DNA of 64,000 nucleotides from Endomychus coccineus (GCA_958510875.1 OY294069.1:165167111-165231110), one strand, 5' to 3'. Positions 44,636 to 57,771 are shown, counted from the stretch's first letter. Translations and numbers: made by a program. Notes: a model not told the origin generated them from the letters alone.

Positions 44636-46692
44636 TTTTATTTTGTGTCACCTGCAACGGAAAGTTAGCTTAGGTTACATGATGTTAGCAATGAAAAATA
44701 AATACATTGTAGATAAGCTCTCAACTAGGACATAATACATTTTAGTGGTTATCTTCGAGAACAATCAAAATGGTTGTATTACCGAAATCGTATTTAGGTG
44801 TAAATAAGAGAACTAACGAGTAGCCCATTGAAACAGGATGGTGTACCATTAAATGCCATTATAGATATTTCCTCGCACACTAGATTTAATAAGTTAGTGA
44901 TCCTGTTAAGAATTTAGATGAATGCACTCTCACCATCCCAAATAAGGCCAGTCATTGTAAATCGGTTAGAACAAGCAAATCGAACTGAATTGAATGAGAA
45001 TAACTTCCCACAATCAATTTGAATATCACCTTTAACTGGTATTTAAAGATTTTGCGAAACTAGGTGTTCTCAAAGACTATAACAGAGTTTTAAACGTGAA
45101 TGCCAACGTCACGATTTCTATTCAGACTACTATCTTGAGGACATGTTCATGAAAATGCCGAGAAAGTAGGTGGTCTATACATATCTGACAGTATTATATT
45201 ATGAGGCTCTTATCGCTGGGCGTGAACTTAATTAATAATAAGATAATGCAGATAATGCAAAATAAAATAACTATACTCCGGGCGGTGTACTGTCATAAGA
45301 GAAATAGGCTGACTTAGACCATCAGATTTATTTGATGGTATACATCCATGTGTATTATATCATTTATTACAATATCTTGTGATATTATATCAGATCCATC
45401 GTTCCAAAGTGGACCACAAGTTTATAGCTAAACATTTTTATGTGATGTCAGTCAGCCAAATGAGGATAGTGATGAAATTGATCTGCATTCTTTCTTACCC
45501 ACAGAGCTCCTCTTGATCCACAAAACACAGATTTAACCTTTCCTGGAATACTGTTCACGTATTTGGTTCCTAGGCTCGAGACCTGTCGGGAACTTAATTC
45601 TACCAGACTTCATTTTTCGATCGAAGTCTTGGAACTCTGTGTAGTGAGGACGTTTCTGATGCCTATGACCTCCAAACTTTTGGAGGAAAATTCCAATCTC
45701 TACCTCCTTTCCTACCATTCTATTGCTGACTCACACGAGTTTCTACGAACATTATAGATTAAAAAAGTAGCCAACAATTTTCAGACGAAAACATCAATTC
45801 AATCTGTACACGATGCATTTGCATATGACCCGAACGATTTCAATGTAGCAATATTTTTATCGGTATTTCAAACATTTTCACACCATGCATTTGAACAAAT
45901 TGTGTTGTTGGTTGAAATAATATTTACACCATTAGGTATTCCTAATAGAGTATTGTGAAATATTCATTAGAAGTACCATCCTACGGACTTTTCACGTGGT
46001 GCTTGATTTTAAATTGTGTACATAGCAATTCGAAAGTCTTGTAAAACGTAAGCTCAACATGGAAGATTTTATACGTTTTGTGAGCGTGTGATTTGTAAAC
46101 AATCCGCTTAAGGTAACTTGCAAGAAAACAGTTCTTGTTTTACATATTCGATGGATATATGAAGAAATTTCGTGTCTGAAGATATCGAATGGTAACGTGT
46201 TGACCGTCTATTAACTGGTTCCTTGGAAAAGATGCAAAACATTGTGGAGGATGAATAAACTGCTAAGTTGTGATTTGTTATTCAAAATAACAATTCAAAT
46301 GATTTTTCATGCCATATTCTATCGATTATATTATTGATACACGAAGTTTAGTTGATCTTACCATTTCTAAGATTCCTCCAAGATAAGGATGTCCAATTTA
46401 CATTATGGGGTTATCGGAAACGGTAATAGATACATTTTTGGCTAAATTGGCCATTCATATGGAATGGACAAAATTTCCAATATCGCTTTTGATGGTCAAG
46501 CAATTAAAAAAAGAATTACTTGATTTCCTATTTTGGCATTTTTTCTAGTCTTACTCTCAGAGATGGAAAAAGACAATTCTTCAAAGCAACTTTTTATAAG
46601 CCTGTTCTGTTGATGTCAGTTTTATATATCCGACGTTTCGTCTCTTTGAATACACATTTTTGAGGTATTTCTCCAGTATGTACTCATTGATG
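44636..46692. other. Unannotated 2-kb stretch
   Basis: No domain, repeat or RNA gene noticed on either strand. A 61-codon frame at 45,533-45,718 (minus) is unremarkable. Confidence 0.35.
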
Positions 46693-47018
46693 TACAGGGT
46701 GTCCCATTTTGGGTACTTTTGCGGGGTATCTCCTTTATTTTTAAAGATAGAGAGTTGCGGTTTTCGCGACACTGTGCTACTTTTTCGTGAAACTCAAGAT
46801 TCTGTCAACAGAATTTTCATAGCCCTAACATTTCTGAAAATGTTGCATTTTGTGACCCCCCTCGTATCTCCGTTATCCTTCAACTTATCGAAAAGGTAAA
46901 ATAACATACTAATAGATTTTTTTCCGTAGAATGCAGTGGTGTAGATAACTTTTGTTACATATTTACTGTTTTTTAGTTATAAAGTAAACTTATGTTTTTT
47001 TAAATGGAACACTCTGTA
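46693..47018. mobile_element. MITE with TACAGGGTGTCCCAT ends
   Basis: Left end TACAGGGTGTCCCATTTT and right end the complement of TACAGAGTGTTCCATTT, about 326 bp, no coding capacity. Related terminal motifs occur at 23.09-23.53 kb. The mobilising superfamily is not known to me. Confidence 0.7.
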
Positions 47019-47134
47019 TATTTATAGACTATAAAATTTGTCTTTTTTTTACATTTTCAAAAATATAAGATAGTATAAACTTTTTTTCAGAAACACGCAA
47101 ATAATTGACAATTTTCAGGAATTAAATACATATT

Positions 47135-47874
47135 TGCAAGGTAGTGAAAAATAAAACAGATGGAGCCACATTTGTGATGTACCATCTATAACTAGAACGC
47201 ATTAAAAATTTCAGACTTATATGTCATTCAGTTCTGTTTTGACACCCATCCAAAGCAAGCAACCTTGAAGATTTTTGTAAACATGGAAAACAGTGAATTT
47301 CGCCTCTTGATTGAACATTATTTCTTGTGTGGAAAAAACATAACGCAAACCAAGCATCGCTTGTTAATCATTATGGAGACTCTTCATCATCGGTTGGGAC
47401 GATTCACAAGTGGTTTACTGATTTCCGTTGTGGTAGTACCACCATACAGGACGCCGAACGTTCTGGTCATCCAATTGAGGTTACAACGCCAGAAATCGTC
47501 CATAAAATCCATGGTTGGCTAATCGGCGAGTTAAAGTGCACGAGATTTCGGAGGCTACGGACATCTCAACCGAACGGGTACGGAACATTTTGCTTACATT
47601 TTTGAATATGAGGAAGCTATCTGGAAGATGGGTGCCGCATTTGCTATCTGTTGACAACAAGTGCAACCGTGTGACAACTTCAAAGGAGTGTTTGACAGTG
47701 TTCAATCGCGATAAGAACTTTTGGCACCGTTACTTAACCATGGAGGAAACATGGATCCATCAGAACACATCATAGACCAAAGAACAGTCGAAACAGTGGA
47801 CTTGTCCTGGCCAAAATGACCAAATAAATCATTTCTTGTTTCATTTTTCAGGGACTTCTCATCTTACCCTCGTA
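47135..47874 (+). mobile_element. Deleted mariner element (family A, copy 2)
   Basis: The right end ATCTTACCCTCGTA matches the family; the left end has lost part of its terminal repeat. The transposase starts MENSEFRLLIEHYFLCGKN at 47,283, continues in shifting frames through IHKWFTDFRCG and VRNILL to TMEETWIHQNTS (the ETWIH site with the first catalytic Asp changed to Glu), and then jumps from WTCPG to the 3' UTR. The second and third catalytic Asp are deleted. Confidence 0.85.
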
Positions 47875-48864
47875 TAGGTGGTACAAAAAAGGTAGTCACA
47901 TTCTTATTCTCTTTTTTTGAGACAAATCCACGGGCGGAAACAAAAATTTTTGCTATCCTCCTTTGTTTTCGAGTTATAAACAAGAGTTAAATTTTTTGAC
48001 TTTTAGACACATATCGTGGTTGTTAGGAGAAATAACTTTTACATTCTTGAGGCACTTTTTGTATAATCCAGTAAGGCCGAAAAAATTTGAAAACAAAGTG
48101 AAATTTCGAGTTATGGCCTAAAGTTGTATTTTTTCAAATGGGAATCATAGTTGCTTTGGAATATGAATTTTCTGAGAAATAAATTTTAGCTGTTGAAATC
48201 GAAGTTGTCTTAGTTGTGGTGCAATATTGACATTATGATTCTTATGTCGGTTTTTCTGAGCAATTGTATGAAAGAAAGAGTAATTCTAAAATTATGTATG
48301 ACTCCTGTGACACTTGAGAACATAATCATATCACACTAAACATTCGCTGAGAACTAAAAAAACATACATATCAATATCTTGCACTTACAACGAAAAAGGC
48401 CTTTTTCAAAAGGTGCAAGATATTGCAAGACACAACTAAGACAACTTCGATTTCAACAGCAACTCTAAAACTTGTTTCTCAGAAAATTCGTATTCTAAAG
48501 CAAATTTGAGACCCAGTTTCTATAAGTCCATTTCATCATCTGGTCGAAACGAATATCCGATAACAACTTTTCATCCCTTACACTAACATATACACATCAA
48601 AAGAATCTAAGGGTCAAGCATATTTTGGGATTGTTTGTTAATTCTCGGAGATCCACGTGGCATTATCGCGTTGCAGATGTTTGTTTGTTATTTACACAAT
48701 ACTTTTTTATCATTTTGAACATCATGGCATGTGTTCCTCTTTTTTCCAACACTATTAATTTTCTTCATGTCGTTCCTTGTTTCATTCATCAGATCAAATC
48801 AGATGTTATCCGACCAGCGAATGGTAATTATTGAAAATTTTGAGTAGTGTTGTTTGTCTAAATT
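47875..48864. other. Spacer with a foldback
   Basis: Holds the inverted repeat described separately; the remainder, including the leader of the Tc1-like element, shows no clear signal. I could not identify the Tc1 terminal repeat. Confidence 0.35.
48151..48503. repeat. Nested foldback, arms about 86 bp
   Basis: 48,151-48,237 is complementary to 48,418-48,503 (core GTTGTCTTAGTTGTG / CACAACTAAGACAAC). Within the loop, 48,372-48,425 forms a further palindrome: CAATATCTTGCAC ... GTGCAAGATATTG around AAAAAGGCCTTTTT. Confidence 0.88.
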
Positions 48865-49825
48865 ATGGAACGTAATCACCTTCAGAGAGACGTGCACTTA
48901 AGGGCCATTGGAATGCTTCAAGCTGAAATGTCGCAGAGGGTTGTTGCCAATGAATTAGGGACTAACCAGTCCACTATAAGTCGTTTATGGATTCATCATA
49001 ATCAAACTGGTGATGTTAGAGAGCAACATACTGGCCGTACCAGAATAATAACGGCGGCACAGGACAGATTTCTGAGAAATCCAACCCACACGGCAGGTCA
49101 ACTAAGTTTGGAACTCAGAAACGCTCACCATATACAGATAAGTGACCAAACTGTGAGAAATAGACTACACGAGTCCAATTTACGTGCCAGGCGTCCATGG
49201 AGAGCTCCACCATTATCCAGAGGAAATCGCGAGGCCCGAATAGTCTGGGCTAGAAATCACATCGAATGGGGCGTGCAAGAATGGACTCCTGTGTTGTTTA
49301 GTAATGAATCGAAATTCGGTTTACGTCCAGATACTAGACGTACTCGTGTATGGAGACAACCTGGAAATGTTTGGAGACTTAGGACTGCACAGGAAGTTCA
49401 CAGCTACCAAGGCGGAACGGTGATGGTTTGGGGTGGTATCAGCATTGGCGGAAGAAGCGACCTCGTATTGCTGGAGAGGTTTGTAAATGCTCTTAGATAT
49501 AGGGATCTGATATTAGAACCAATTGTCATTCCGTATGCATCTGCAGTAGGTGAAAACTTCATCTTCATGCCTGGCAATGCGTATAAGTGTTTTGGATTGG
49601 CCTGCTGAATCGCCAGACCTGAATCCGATTGAGCATGTGTGGGATTTGCTTGGCAGAAGAATTTTAAGGCGTAACATTCTCTTCCAGACACGAAATCAAT
49701 TGTTCCATACTCTGGTTGAAGAATGGAATGCGATTGATCAGGAAAGCATCGATAACCTTATTCTCAGCTTACCAAATCGATGTAGGGCAGTTTTGAACAA
49801 TCGCGGTGGACACACTCTGTATTAG
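48865..49825 (+). pseudogene. Tc1-like transposase, inactivated
   Basis: A 247-codon frame from 48,865 starts MERNHLQRDVHLRAIGML and carries the paired helix-turn-helix region (NQSTISRLW, RTRIITAAQDRF), the GRPR-like linker and the first half of the DDE domain. After a frameshift near 49,580 the C-terminus follows in another frame (DWPAESPDLNPIEHVWD, WNAIDQESIDNLI, NRGGHTLY). Family catalytic residues are D, D34, E. Here the first site reads FSNES (Asp to Asn) and the second FMPGNA (Asp to Gly); the Glu in NPIEHVW is kept. Length, about 320 residues, is normal. The double active-site loss makes it catalytically dead apart from the frameshift. Confidence 0.9.
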
Positions 49826-51720
49826 ACATTGACCAGTAACAATTTTTTTGCTCAGAATCCTAAGTGCATTGAATTCGAATTTTTCACTCTTTTCAGTTAG
49901 ATTAAAGCTTTCAATTGATTTGCAAACTTTGTATGAAATTATAAATAAATTATGTGGCAAATTATTATGTTCTACGTGGGTAACAAAAATTGTATTGAAT
50001 TTCCCATTACCAAGTGACGAAACCCTAAAAATATCGCTGACCCCTACATTTTATTGATGTGTGTAGTTAGGTAAGTATCTTTAAAGGAAATCGAGAAATT
50101 CTGTTTTTTTTAAACTACTTTAAAATCAAAAATTATTTTGAAAATGTCGTACTTTCATATTATCCATATGTGCTTTAATTACGCAACTTTTTTCCGATTT
50201 AACCAAAACCATATCCATTACCCTTTCCGATATCCCCATTCTTATCTTGAATACATTGTTTATGAACCGCATCTGTATATCTTGATATCTATATATCATG
50301 AGAATTATTATGATATGGGCGGTCACGGTACTATTTCTCTTCTATCATTTTTCAATAATCGTTCGTGCAGTAAAGCTTTACACAGCGACCAGCCAACTGT
50401 GAATCGTCCAATTATATACCATCATCAGTTACGAACTTTAGCACATAGCTATAATAAGTACCTCCATTCATGTTTGTTTTTAGGGTAATTTACGCTCGAG
50501 TACTCATGAAAGGCCGTGCGTACCGTACATGCCTCCTTAACTAAATCGTTTTAAGTGCAAAGGGCACCAGGTGACTACGATTATTACGTTCAATATGGAA
50601 CACGCGATTCGAAGAAGGATCTCGTGATGAGAGAGATGAACGCACCAAGATTACGAACGTTGAGAAGACGACGGGCGTGATACAGAAATCGCCGGGAGGT
50701 TTGACCGTCTGACCGAGCTAAGCGATGGTCACCTATAAGCATAACTGTACATCTGACACGGCCCCTAACACAATCGATGATCTCCCGACATTGATCTCTT
50801 ACGATTAAAGCGGCTAGAAATGTCGTTCTTTGTTTTGTATTACGACACGACTGCTTCTAACGATAGCTAGGAAAAGATTGCGTCCCAATTTTGGTTTTCA
50901 ACAGATCCCTGACAACTTCTTGGAGCGACAGTATCCTCAAATTGTGGTCCAAAAGGTGATGTACGAGGGCAAGGGGAAAAGTCACTGAAAAAACTTATAG
51001 TTCTCTAGACAGTTGTTTCGCTCTTTTTATAGAGCTCATCAAAACAGCTGTCTAGAACTATACGTTTGTGGCGTTACTGATCGATCTGAATAGATAGAAC
51101 TTATCATTTTTATCTGGCAAAAGCGTACATAGAAATGAATACAATTTGAACATTTGATTTAAACACGCAGATTAAATTTTTTTCATTGTAAGCTTTGACA
51201 ACACAATTCAATTTTTTTTCGAATGTGATTCTTTGAAGATTGTAAAAAAGGCTTAATAAAAATGAGCTTGTACATTGTACAAATAACCAAAATATTCAAG
51301 GTGGCGCATTCTAGCAGCAAAATTAATTTTTGGCAAAAACGGTTCATCAAATTTACGTTTTTCATACACCGTTGTAAAGAAGCTTCCAAGACCTTTCAAA
51401 TGACGTATCACTCAACCCCTCTCCCCTATCCAATTTTGAGGGGTTGGAGCGCCCCTTATTAGGCGGTTGCTCGTTCAAGCCTCAAATATACGTCAAAAGA
51501 TGTCCCCCAAACAACATCATTCGACGTGTTTCGGGAGATTTTTCCACTCACTATGGGATAAGAAATATACGGGGTGGCTCGTCTGAGATGGAACACCTTG
51601 TATTTATATTAAGATGGAATATTAAAAAAAAGTGAGCTCAAAAAGCACAACTGTTCAACTTCGCAGTGGAAAACTGACCCTATTGTTCACCAAGGGTATC
51701 ACCTCCTCCAATTTTCGTCA
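49826..51720. other. Unannotated stretch
   Basis: Includes a relatively GC-rich block at about 50,490-50,960 without recognisable coding or RNA signal, a small hairpin (50,996-51,063) and, near 51,570-51,605, a degraded ACGGGGTGGC...GGAACACC motif resembling the MITE ends at 46.7 kb. Confidence 0.35.
50996..51063. repeat. Hairpin, stem about 22 bp
   Basis: TATAGTTCTCTAGACAGTTG pairs with CAGCTGTCTAGAACTATA, with an inner GCTC/GAGC stem. Confidence 0.75.
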
Positions 51721-52908
51721 TACAAGAGCAAGGGGAAAAGTCCCTGAAAAATGGAACAAGAAATGATTTATTTGGTCAAAACTTATTTTATTTCTCAACA
51801 TAATCTCCTTGTATTCCGATACACTTCGTCCGATGTTTTTCTAATTTTTCGATCCCTTCCAAATAATACGATTTCGGCAATCCTTCAAAATAGGCGATTG
51901 ATTGGAAATTTGGAAATGGATATAAATGGCAGGGGGCCAAATCTGGAGAAGACGGTGGATGACGAACCAACTCGTAGCGCAATTCATGCAATTTTGCCAT
52001 TGCGAGTGCAGACCTTTGCGCCGATGCGTTGTTCTGGTGGAAAAGCACTTTTTTCTTTGGCAAATGAGTCCGCTTTCGCTTCAAATCGGCATCGAATCGA
52101 TCCAACAGGACTGCATAATATATGTCGGTGATCGTTTTGCCCTTTTCAAGGTAATCGATAGGGACGATACCGTGTGCATCTCAAAAAATTGTCACCATGA
52201 CTTTGTTTGCCGATAAACCCACTTTGACCTTTCTCGGGTTCGATTCGCCAGGACAAGTGCACTGTTTCGACTGTTTGTTGGCTTCTGGTTTGTTGTGATG
52301 GATCCATGTTTCGTCCACGGTTACGAAACGGAGCAAAAAGTCCTCATCGCGCTTGAACATCGCCAAACATTCCTTTGAAGTTGTCACACGGTCGCGCTTG
52401 TTGTTAACAGAGAGCAAATGCGGCACTCATCTGGAAGATAGCTTTCTCATATTCAAAAATTTATGCAAACAGTTCTGTACCCGTTCGGTTGAGATGCCCA
52501 TAGCCTCAGCAAATCTCGTGCACATTAACTTGCCGATCGTCCAATATCATACCATGGATTTTATCGACGACCAGAACGTTCGGGGTCAGTAAACCACTTG
52601 TGAATCGTTCCAATCGATGGTGAGGAGTCCCCATAATGTTTAACAAGCGATGCTTTGGTTTGCGTAATGTTTTTTCCAAGCAAGAAATAATGTTTAATCA
52701 AGACGCGAAATTCACTTTTTTCCATGTTTACAAAAATCTTCAAGGTTGATTGGTTTCGATGGGTGTCAAAACAGAACTGAACGACATATCAGTCTGAAAA
52801 TTTTTAATGCGTTCTAGTTAAAGCTGGTACATCACAAATGTCACATGGGATTTTCGATTCTGGCGTCATCTGTTTTATTTTCCAGGAACTTTTCGCCTTC
52901 CCCTCGTA
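51721..52908 (-). mobile_element. Full-length mariner element, family A, copy 3 (1,188 bp)
   Basis: Ends TACAAGAGCAAGGGGAAAAG and the complement of TACGAGGGGAAGGCGAAAAG, including TA on both sides. Minus-strand transposase in several frames: MEKSEFRVLIKHYFLLGKN at 52,725, IHKWFTDPERSG, then LLRFVTVDETWIHHN (first catalytic Asp present), RKRTHLPKKKVLFHQNNA (second catalytic Asp changed to Asn) and PPSSPDLAPCHLY (third Asp present), ending near 51,788. The family motif D,D34D is thus broken at the second site and by at least three frameshifts. Structure otherwise complete; it is the reference for the shorter copies at 2.8 and 47.1 kb. Confidence 0.92.
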
Positions 52909-53265
52909 TTAACCAGATATTAGATAATACGGAATATTTTTGAAAATCATAGTCGCCTTATAGAACTGTAGCTCTTACTTTTCGAAATTTATTGGAATCT
53001 ATGGAAGTATTTCGAATTGTTGGTACTGAAGATTTCTTGTTCACTCAATTCTGATAGTATTGCCTCTCGCTTAGGCTAGAAACTCCAAAAGTTTCCCAAA
53101 ATGAATCTACTACGTTTATGGTGACGTTGCAAGTCTACGATTTGGTTATTATCTGAACTGAATCAGAATAGTTCCCAAGAACTAATACCAGTTATGGACA
53201 AAAGTTAGAATTGTTGTTATCGATTAATGTCGCATTTTCTACTTTTTCTTTTCGCTGTAACGATG
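52909..53265. other. Spacer between two mariner elements
   Basis: No feature seen. Confidence 0.35.
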
Positions 53266-54493
53266 TACGAGAGTCGTGCAATAACTCTTTAGAAAAATGC
53301 AAGACGGCGCGCGCGTGGCTACAGTCGTTTGTTTTTGGAAAGTGTCATTATTCAGTTGTTTTTGATATATCGCCCACGTGTTATTATTTCTATCGTCGAT
53401 TGAATCAGACTACTTTTGGTCATTTAAAAAAATGGAAAAAGTGAGTTTCGAGTGGTGATAAAACATTTATATTCAAAAGGTTTAAAACCAAAAGACATTA
53501 AAGCCGAGTTGGATGAAGTTTATGGCACATCTGCACCAGCGTTTGCCACTGTTTACAATTGGGTAAATGAGTTTAAACGTGGCCGTACATCGTCCCGTTC
53601 GGGACGGCCAGTAGAAGTGGTTACTCCAGAAATGATTGAAAAAATGCATGATATGGTGTTGGGCGATCGGCGCATCAAAGAGCGGGAGATAGTTGACGCC
53701 GCAGGCATTTCACAAGGTACAGTGCTTACAATTTTTCATGAAAAATTGGGTGTTAAAAAGGTTTCTGCAATATGGGTGCCGCGTTTGCTTACAGAGGAGA
53801 ATAAATGCAATCGTGTGGTTGACTCTCAGGCTACTTTAGCGCCTTTTCGTCGCAATCCGGATGATTTTCTGCGTCGATACATAACTGACGATGAGACATG
53901 GATACATTACTACACTTCGGAGACCAAGGAACAATCGGAACAGTGGGCTTCTACATCCGAAAGGGCTCCGAAAAAGGCTAGAACCGTGAAATCGGTTGGA
54001 AAGGTTATGGCCACCTTTTTGGGGATGCGCATGGAATTATTTACATCGGCTACTTAGAAAAAGGAAAAACAATAACTGGAGAGTATTACGCGTCCTTATT
54101 GCACCAGTTGAGTGATGAAATAAAAATTAAACGACCTCATTTGAAAATGGAAAATGCCCTTTTTCATCAAGACAATGCACGAGTTCACACATGTGCAGTT
54201 TTGTGGAACTAAAGTTCGAATTATTAGAACAATCACCGTATTCGCCAGATTTGTTCCCCAGTGACTTCTTCCTATTCTCAGATTCAAAAAAATGGGTCGG
54301 CGGATGTCTGTTTGGGACGAACGAGGAGGTCATCGCCGAAACAAATGGCTATTTTGGGGACCTTCCGAAATCCTACTTTTTGGACGGGTTAAAAAGGTTA
54401 GAAGCACCGCTCAGAAAAATGTGTAGAAAAGTGAAAAAAAATTTACCAAATACTTTGTTTTTGTATCTTTTTCTAAAGAGAACGACCCTCGTA
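53266..54493 (+). mobile_element. Full-length mariner element, family B (1,228 bp)
   Basis: Ends TACGAGAGTCGTGCAATAAC and the complement of TACGAGGGTCGTTCTCTTTA, with shared CTCTTTAGAAAAA just inside. The transposase starts at ATG 53,432, loses frame after three codons, and then is open for 201 codons (53,452-54,057): HLYSKGLKPKDIKAELDEVY, FKRGRTSSRSGRP, DAAGISQGTVLTIFHEKL and ITDDETWIHYY with the first catalytic Asp. Two further frameshifts (about 54,030 and 54,200) precede KMENALFHQDNARVH (second Asp) and EQSPYSPDLFPSDFFLF (third Asp). All three catalytic Asp codons survive, with normal DD34D spacing. Different from family A in both TIR and protein. Confidence 0.92.
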
Positions 54494-55629
54494 ATATGAA
54501 GATTATTTCCGTAAGGTTTGACACAATAAATTCCAGTGAAAGCATGTAGCTCTACATTTAAAAAACGGTAATTAAAAAGCCTGTAACTTGAGTACCACAA
54601 TTTAAAATTCTTCATTGCAGTAAAACCAGCTTTCGTTTGTACCTTGTTTTTTTGCCAATGCGAACCGTCCTCATTTTCAGAACTAGGTAAAAAAAAACTT
54701 CAACAGTAATTCCGTTGCCGAAATCGAGACAATAAAGAAGATCGCTCTCCACTAAGACTTACTTTACCAACGTAAACAATAGCCTTATGTAATTTTACTC
54801 ACGTTCTGATAATTGTATGTAATTGGATCATCGTAAAGTTGAGTCGTATCCGTTGTAAAGCTTTTGTTATAGTAAATGTAAATTAAATCAAGTCATCAGC
54901 CATGCATGTGGGCTTGTATTATATTGGTTTCTGTAACAAACATTTACATTACGGTACTCGTCGCTGCATTCGAATCACCTCTCTTCACCAGATGAACCCA
55001 AGAAGAAGCCTCGTGTCGATTCTTTGTCCGCAATTCCGCTTCCACATCGAGATCTCAACTTGCCGCGTTGAAAAGTGGGACAATGGCCGGCGCTTCGATC
55101 ATATACGCACTCGGAACTTGCATTCACCAACACGATAACATTCGAATTATATACCTCCGACCGAACATTACAATATTCGTACCTTATTCAGCAAAAATTG
55201 GTATCCAGCAGGCTTGTGTTGCGATTTTATTGAAAACATTCTCGAGTATGTACGTGGTTGACACTACTTGACATACTTTTGGCACGACATTTACACTTCA
55301 TCCCATGGGTTTAGTAGATCTTTCATACTGCATCATGCCATTCTTCCCAGTTTTGGAACGTAACGGCTGATTTCTACCATCAGGCAAACACACTTCAACA
55401 GAGTGTTGAATCAGAAAAAGAGGAGCAGGTTGGAGTTGAAAACAAGCTTCTGTCTTTTGCTCAATAAAACAATGTATCAACCAGATCAACAGCACACAAG
55501 GTGCTTAATATTTCGCGTTTGGATTTTCCATTATCGATAACGTGCTAAGCAACAAAACTGCTCCTTTGAAAGAACATCATACGAATTCGAGGCTTTTTAT
55601 TCTAAATTATTAAACACAGCTTAGGCAAA
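54494..55629. other. Unannotated stretch
   Basis: A weakly coding-looking block at about 54,950-55,450 (PDEPKKKPRVDSL, FTNTITFELYTSD in one frame) may be a decayed retroelement or host pseudogene; I cannot identify it. Confidence 0.3.
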
Positions 55630-56455
55630 AACAAGTAGAAAAGTTAAATCAATCAACCATAAATTTCAACAATTGTTACCTAAAACCGCTAGAGAAGAAA
55701 CTAAGAATATAAACATTATTCACAATAAAACCGATATTATTTTCATTGAAACTGTATTGCTTACCTACGATTCATAAACCGGGTAATTCCATGAGACCAA
55801 TCATTTCAAACATTAAATGTCCTACGTATAACATAGCAAGTGAAGGAATTTAGCAAACTTCCAAGCCGCACCAAGTCGATAAACATTCTGAAGAAATGGC
55901 TTTCAAATATTAATATCCCTGATAGAAACAGCACAGAATACGTGATCCTTACAGCTTTATGTACGGAGCAAAGTTATTTCACTTTTAACAAAAATTTCTA
56001 TAAACAAACAAACAAACGGATGTGCAATGGGCAATTCCCTCCCTCCGTTTTTGCCCAATATTTTTCTAAGCGAACTAGAAACCTCCTTAAAATCAAAATT
56101 GAATCAGTTCCTAAAAGTTTGGTACATATATATATGTTGATGACATTTTCGTGTTTACAAGTAAAGATTTTGATTTATATGGCTTTTTGAACACGCTTAA
56201 TAGCCAATTTGATTCACTGAGATTTACTGTCGAAATTGAAACAGATAATCAACTTCCTTTCCCTGATATTAACATTATAAAAGATGGTAATCACTTGGAT
56301 TTCGACATATATAGAAAGCCCACTCAAACAAATGAGTATACCTTTTTTTCCGAGAATATTGACCCCTTTTTGTCGTGTTCCTTGAAACACAGACGAGACA
56401 CAAAAAATCTCTCATCTTTCCACCCCGAGACGGAACCTCTTGCTTTGTGAAAAAC
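55630..56455 (+). mobile_element. Penelope-like element RT remnant
   Basis: Plus-strand fragments in several frames: LPKTAREETKNINI (55,680), the CLPKIHKPGN-type motif (about 55,765), MRPIISNIKCPTYNIASK, KFSKLPSR, then a YKQTNG...AMGNSL-like region (56,005-56,050), YVDDIFVFTSKDFDLY (56,135) holding the catalytic Asp pair in the form YVDDIF, and FPDINIIKDGNHLDFDIYRKP (56,262). LPKIHKPG, YVDDIF and DIYRKPT are the signature blocks of Penelope RTs. The GIY-YIG endonuclease domain is not found. Multiple frameshifts; dead. Confidence 0.85.
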
Positions 56456-57771
56456 CAGGACAGGCAAAAAGATTTCTCGGAATTGCTTGTTTTCGGATGA
56501 TTGTGTTTCGATTTAGTTGCAAGCAACATGAATTTCTGTATTGTCTTGGTTTTGTTTATCTCTTAGCCACCTTGAGGAAAAGAATGAAACACCTCAATTT
56601 TAATTTTGAAGGAGTCGTCTTGTTGGTGTTATTTCGATTCGAAGTTTTTAATTGGCACAAATTCCTTTTTCATGTAAAAATAAGGTTACTATTTCGCATT
56701 AATTCAAGGCTCATTTTGGACTTCTCAAATGTTCAAACCCAGAATTGACTCGGTCTTGTTTTTCAAAACCAATGCTAGATCTCCATTTGAGATAAAGCTG
56801 ACAGAACCATTTAATTACGTCACATGATAAGTCATAATTGGTGTAGAATTATAAGATGACTACTCAAAGCCAAGTTGATTGCTGCTGTTGGTTTCGTGCA
56901 AACATTCGCGGTTTGTTTGATTCACTATTGTATTGTCCAAATACCTAGTTCTTCTGCCAGCTTCGTTTAAAACCAACCTGACAGCTGGCGTTATTTGGGA
57001 GAGTAGCCGAATTTTCAGTTGTTCTGCTAAGTCCTATTTTATAAACTGACGCACATTCTTTCAATGTTATCTCTTGTTGTGTGAATGTAACAACACGTTT
57101 ATGTTTTCGATAGCACATAGACATTTCTGAATAATAAAATGGGGTTACGTCGATAATCAACCGATCCATCATGTCATCGAGGTGAATCACCAAATTCTCC
57201 AGGTAAACGGAGGATGCTATTAAGAATTCATCGCTACACATGTGTGACGTAAGCTATAACAATGAAGATGATGTGAATCTAAAAATAAATCACTTGCATA
57301 TGATAAACGTAAGACTTTATTTGAAGCCGCGTTTGTTTGTCTTCGGTTTTCGAAACGGTTCCTAATTCTTGCCAAAGTTCAACCGCAACCTTAACCAACC
57401 AGTCGATGATGCAAAGTAATTTAATCACTGCAAGATTCCGCCATTCAACCTTGGAACTAGACTTGCCGAACTCGGCTGAAACGTGAATAGTAGAAATAGA
57501 AGTTTACATAAATCTAAAATAGTTGTTTTGCGAAATGCTAAATATGCACTCTGATTATAAAAACAATTTCGCAAGTTACAATTGGTTTGAAACACGATGT
57601 TGCACCATTTTGTTTTGATTAAGATTTATTCTCGTGAATTGACAGAGTTGTTTTCGGCAACACAAAAATAAATAAGTAAATTCGGAGGTCAAGAATGAAT
57701 CAAGTCTCATCCCAGGTATATGATAGTATTTGCATTTGCAAATTAACCAAACATACATCATTTGAATTATA
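56456..57771. other. Unannotated stretch
   Basis: The first part may be the decayed Penelope C-terminus. A minus-strand 98-codon frame at 56,945-57,241 has no recognised motif. Confidence 0.35.

Noticed and set aside
50490..50960. GC-richer block considered as rRNA, tRNA or exon
   Set aside because: No conserved rRNA or tRNA signature and no long frame.
54902..55450. Frames considered as retrotransposon gag or env
   Set aside because: No zinc knuckle, protease or membrane signature could be identified.
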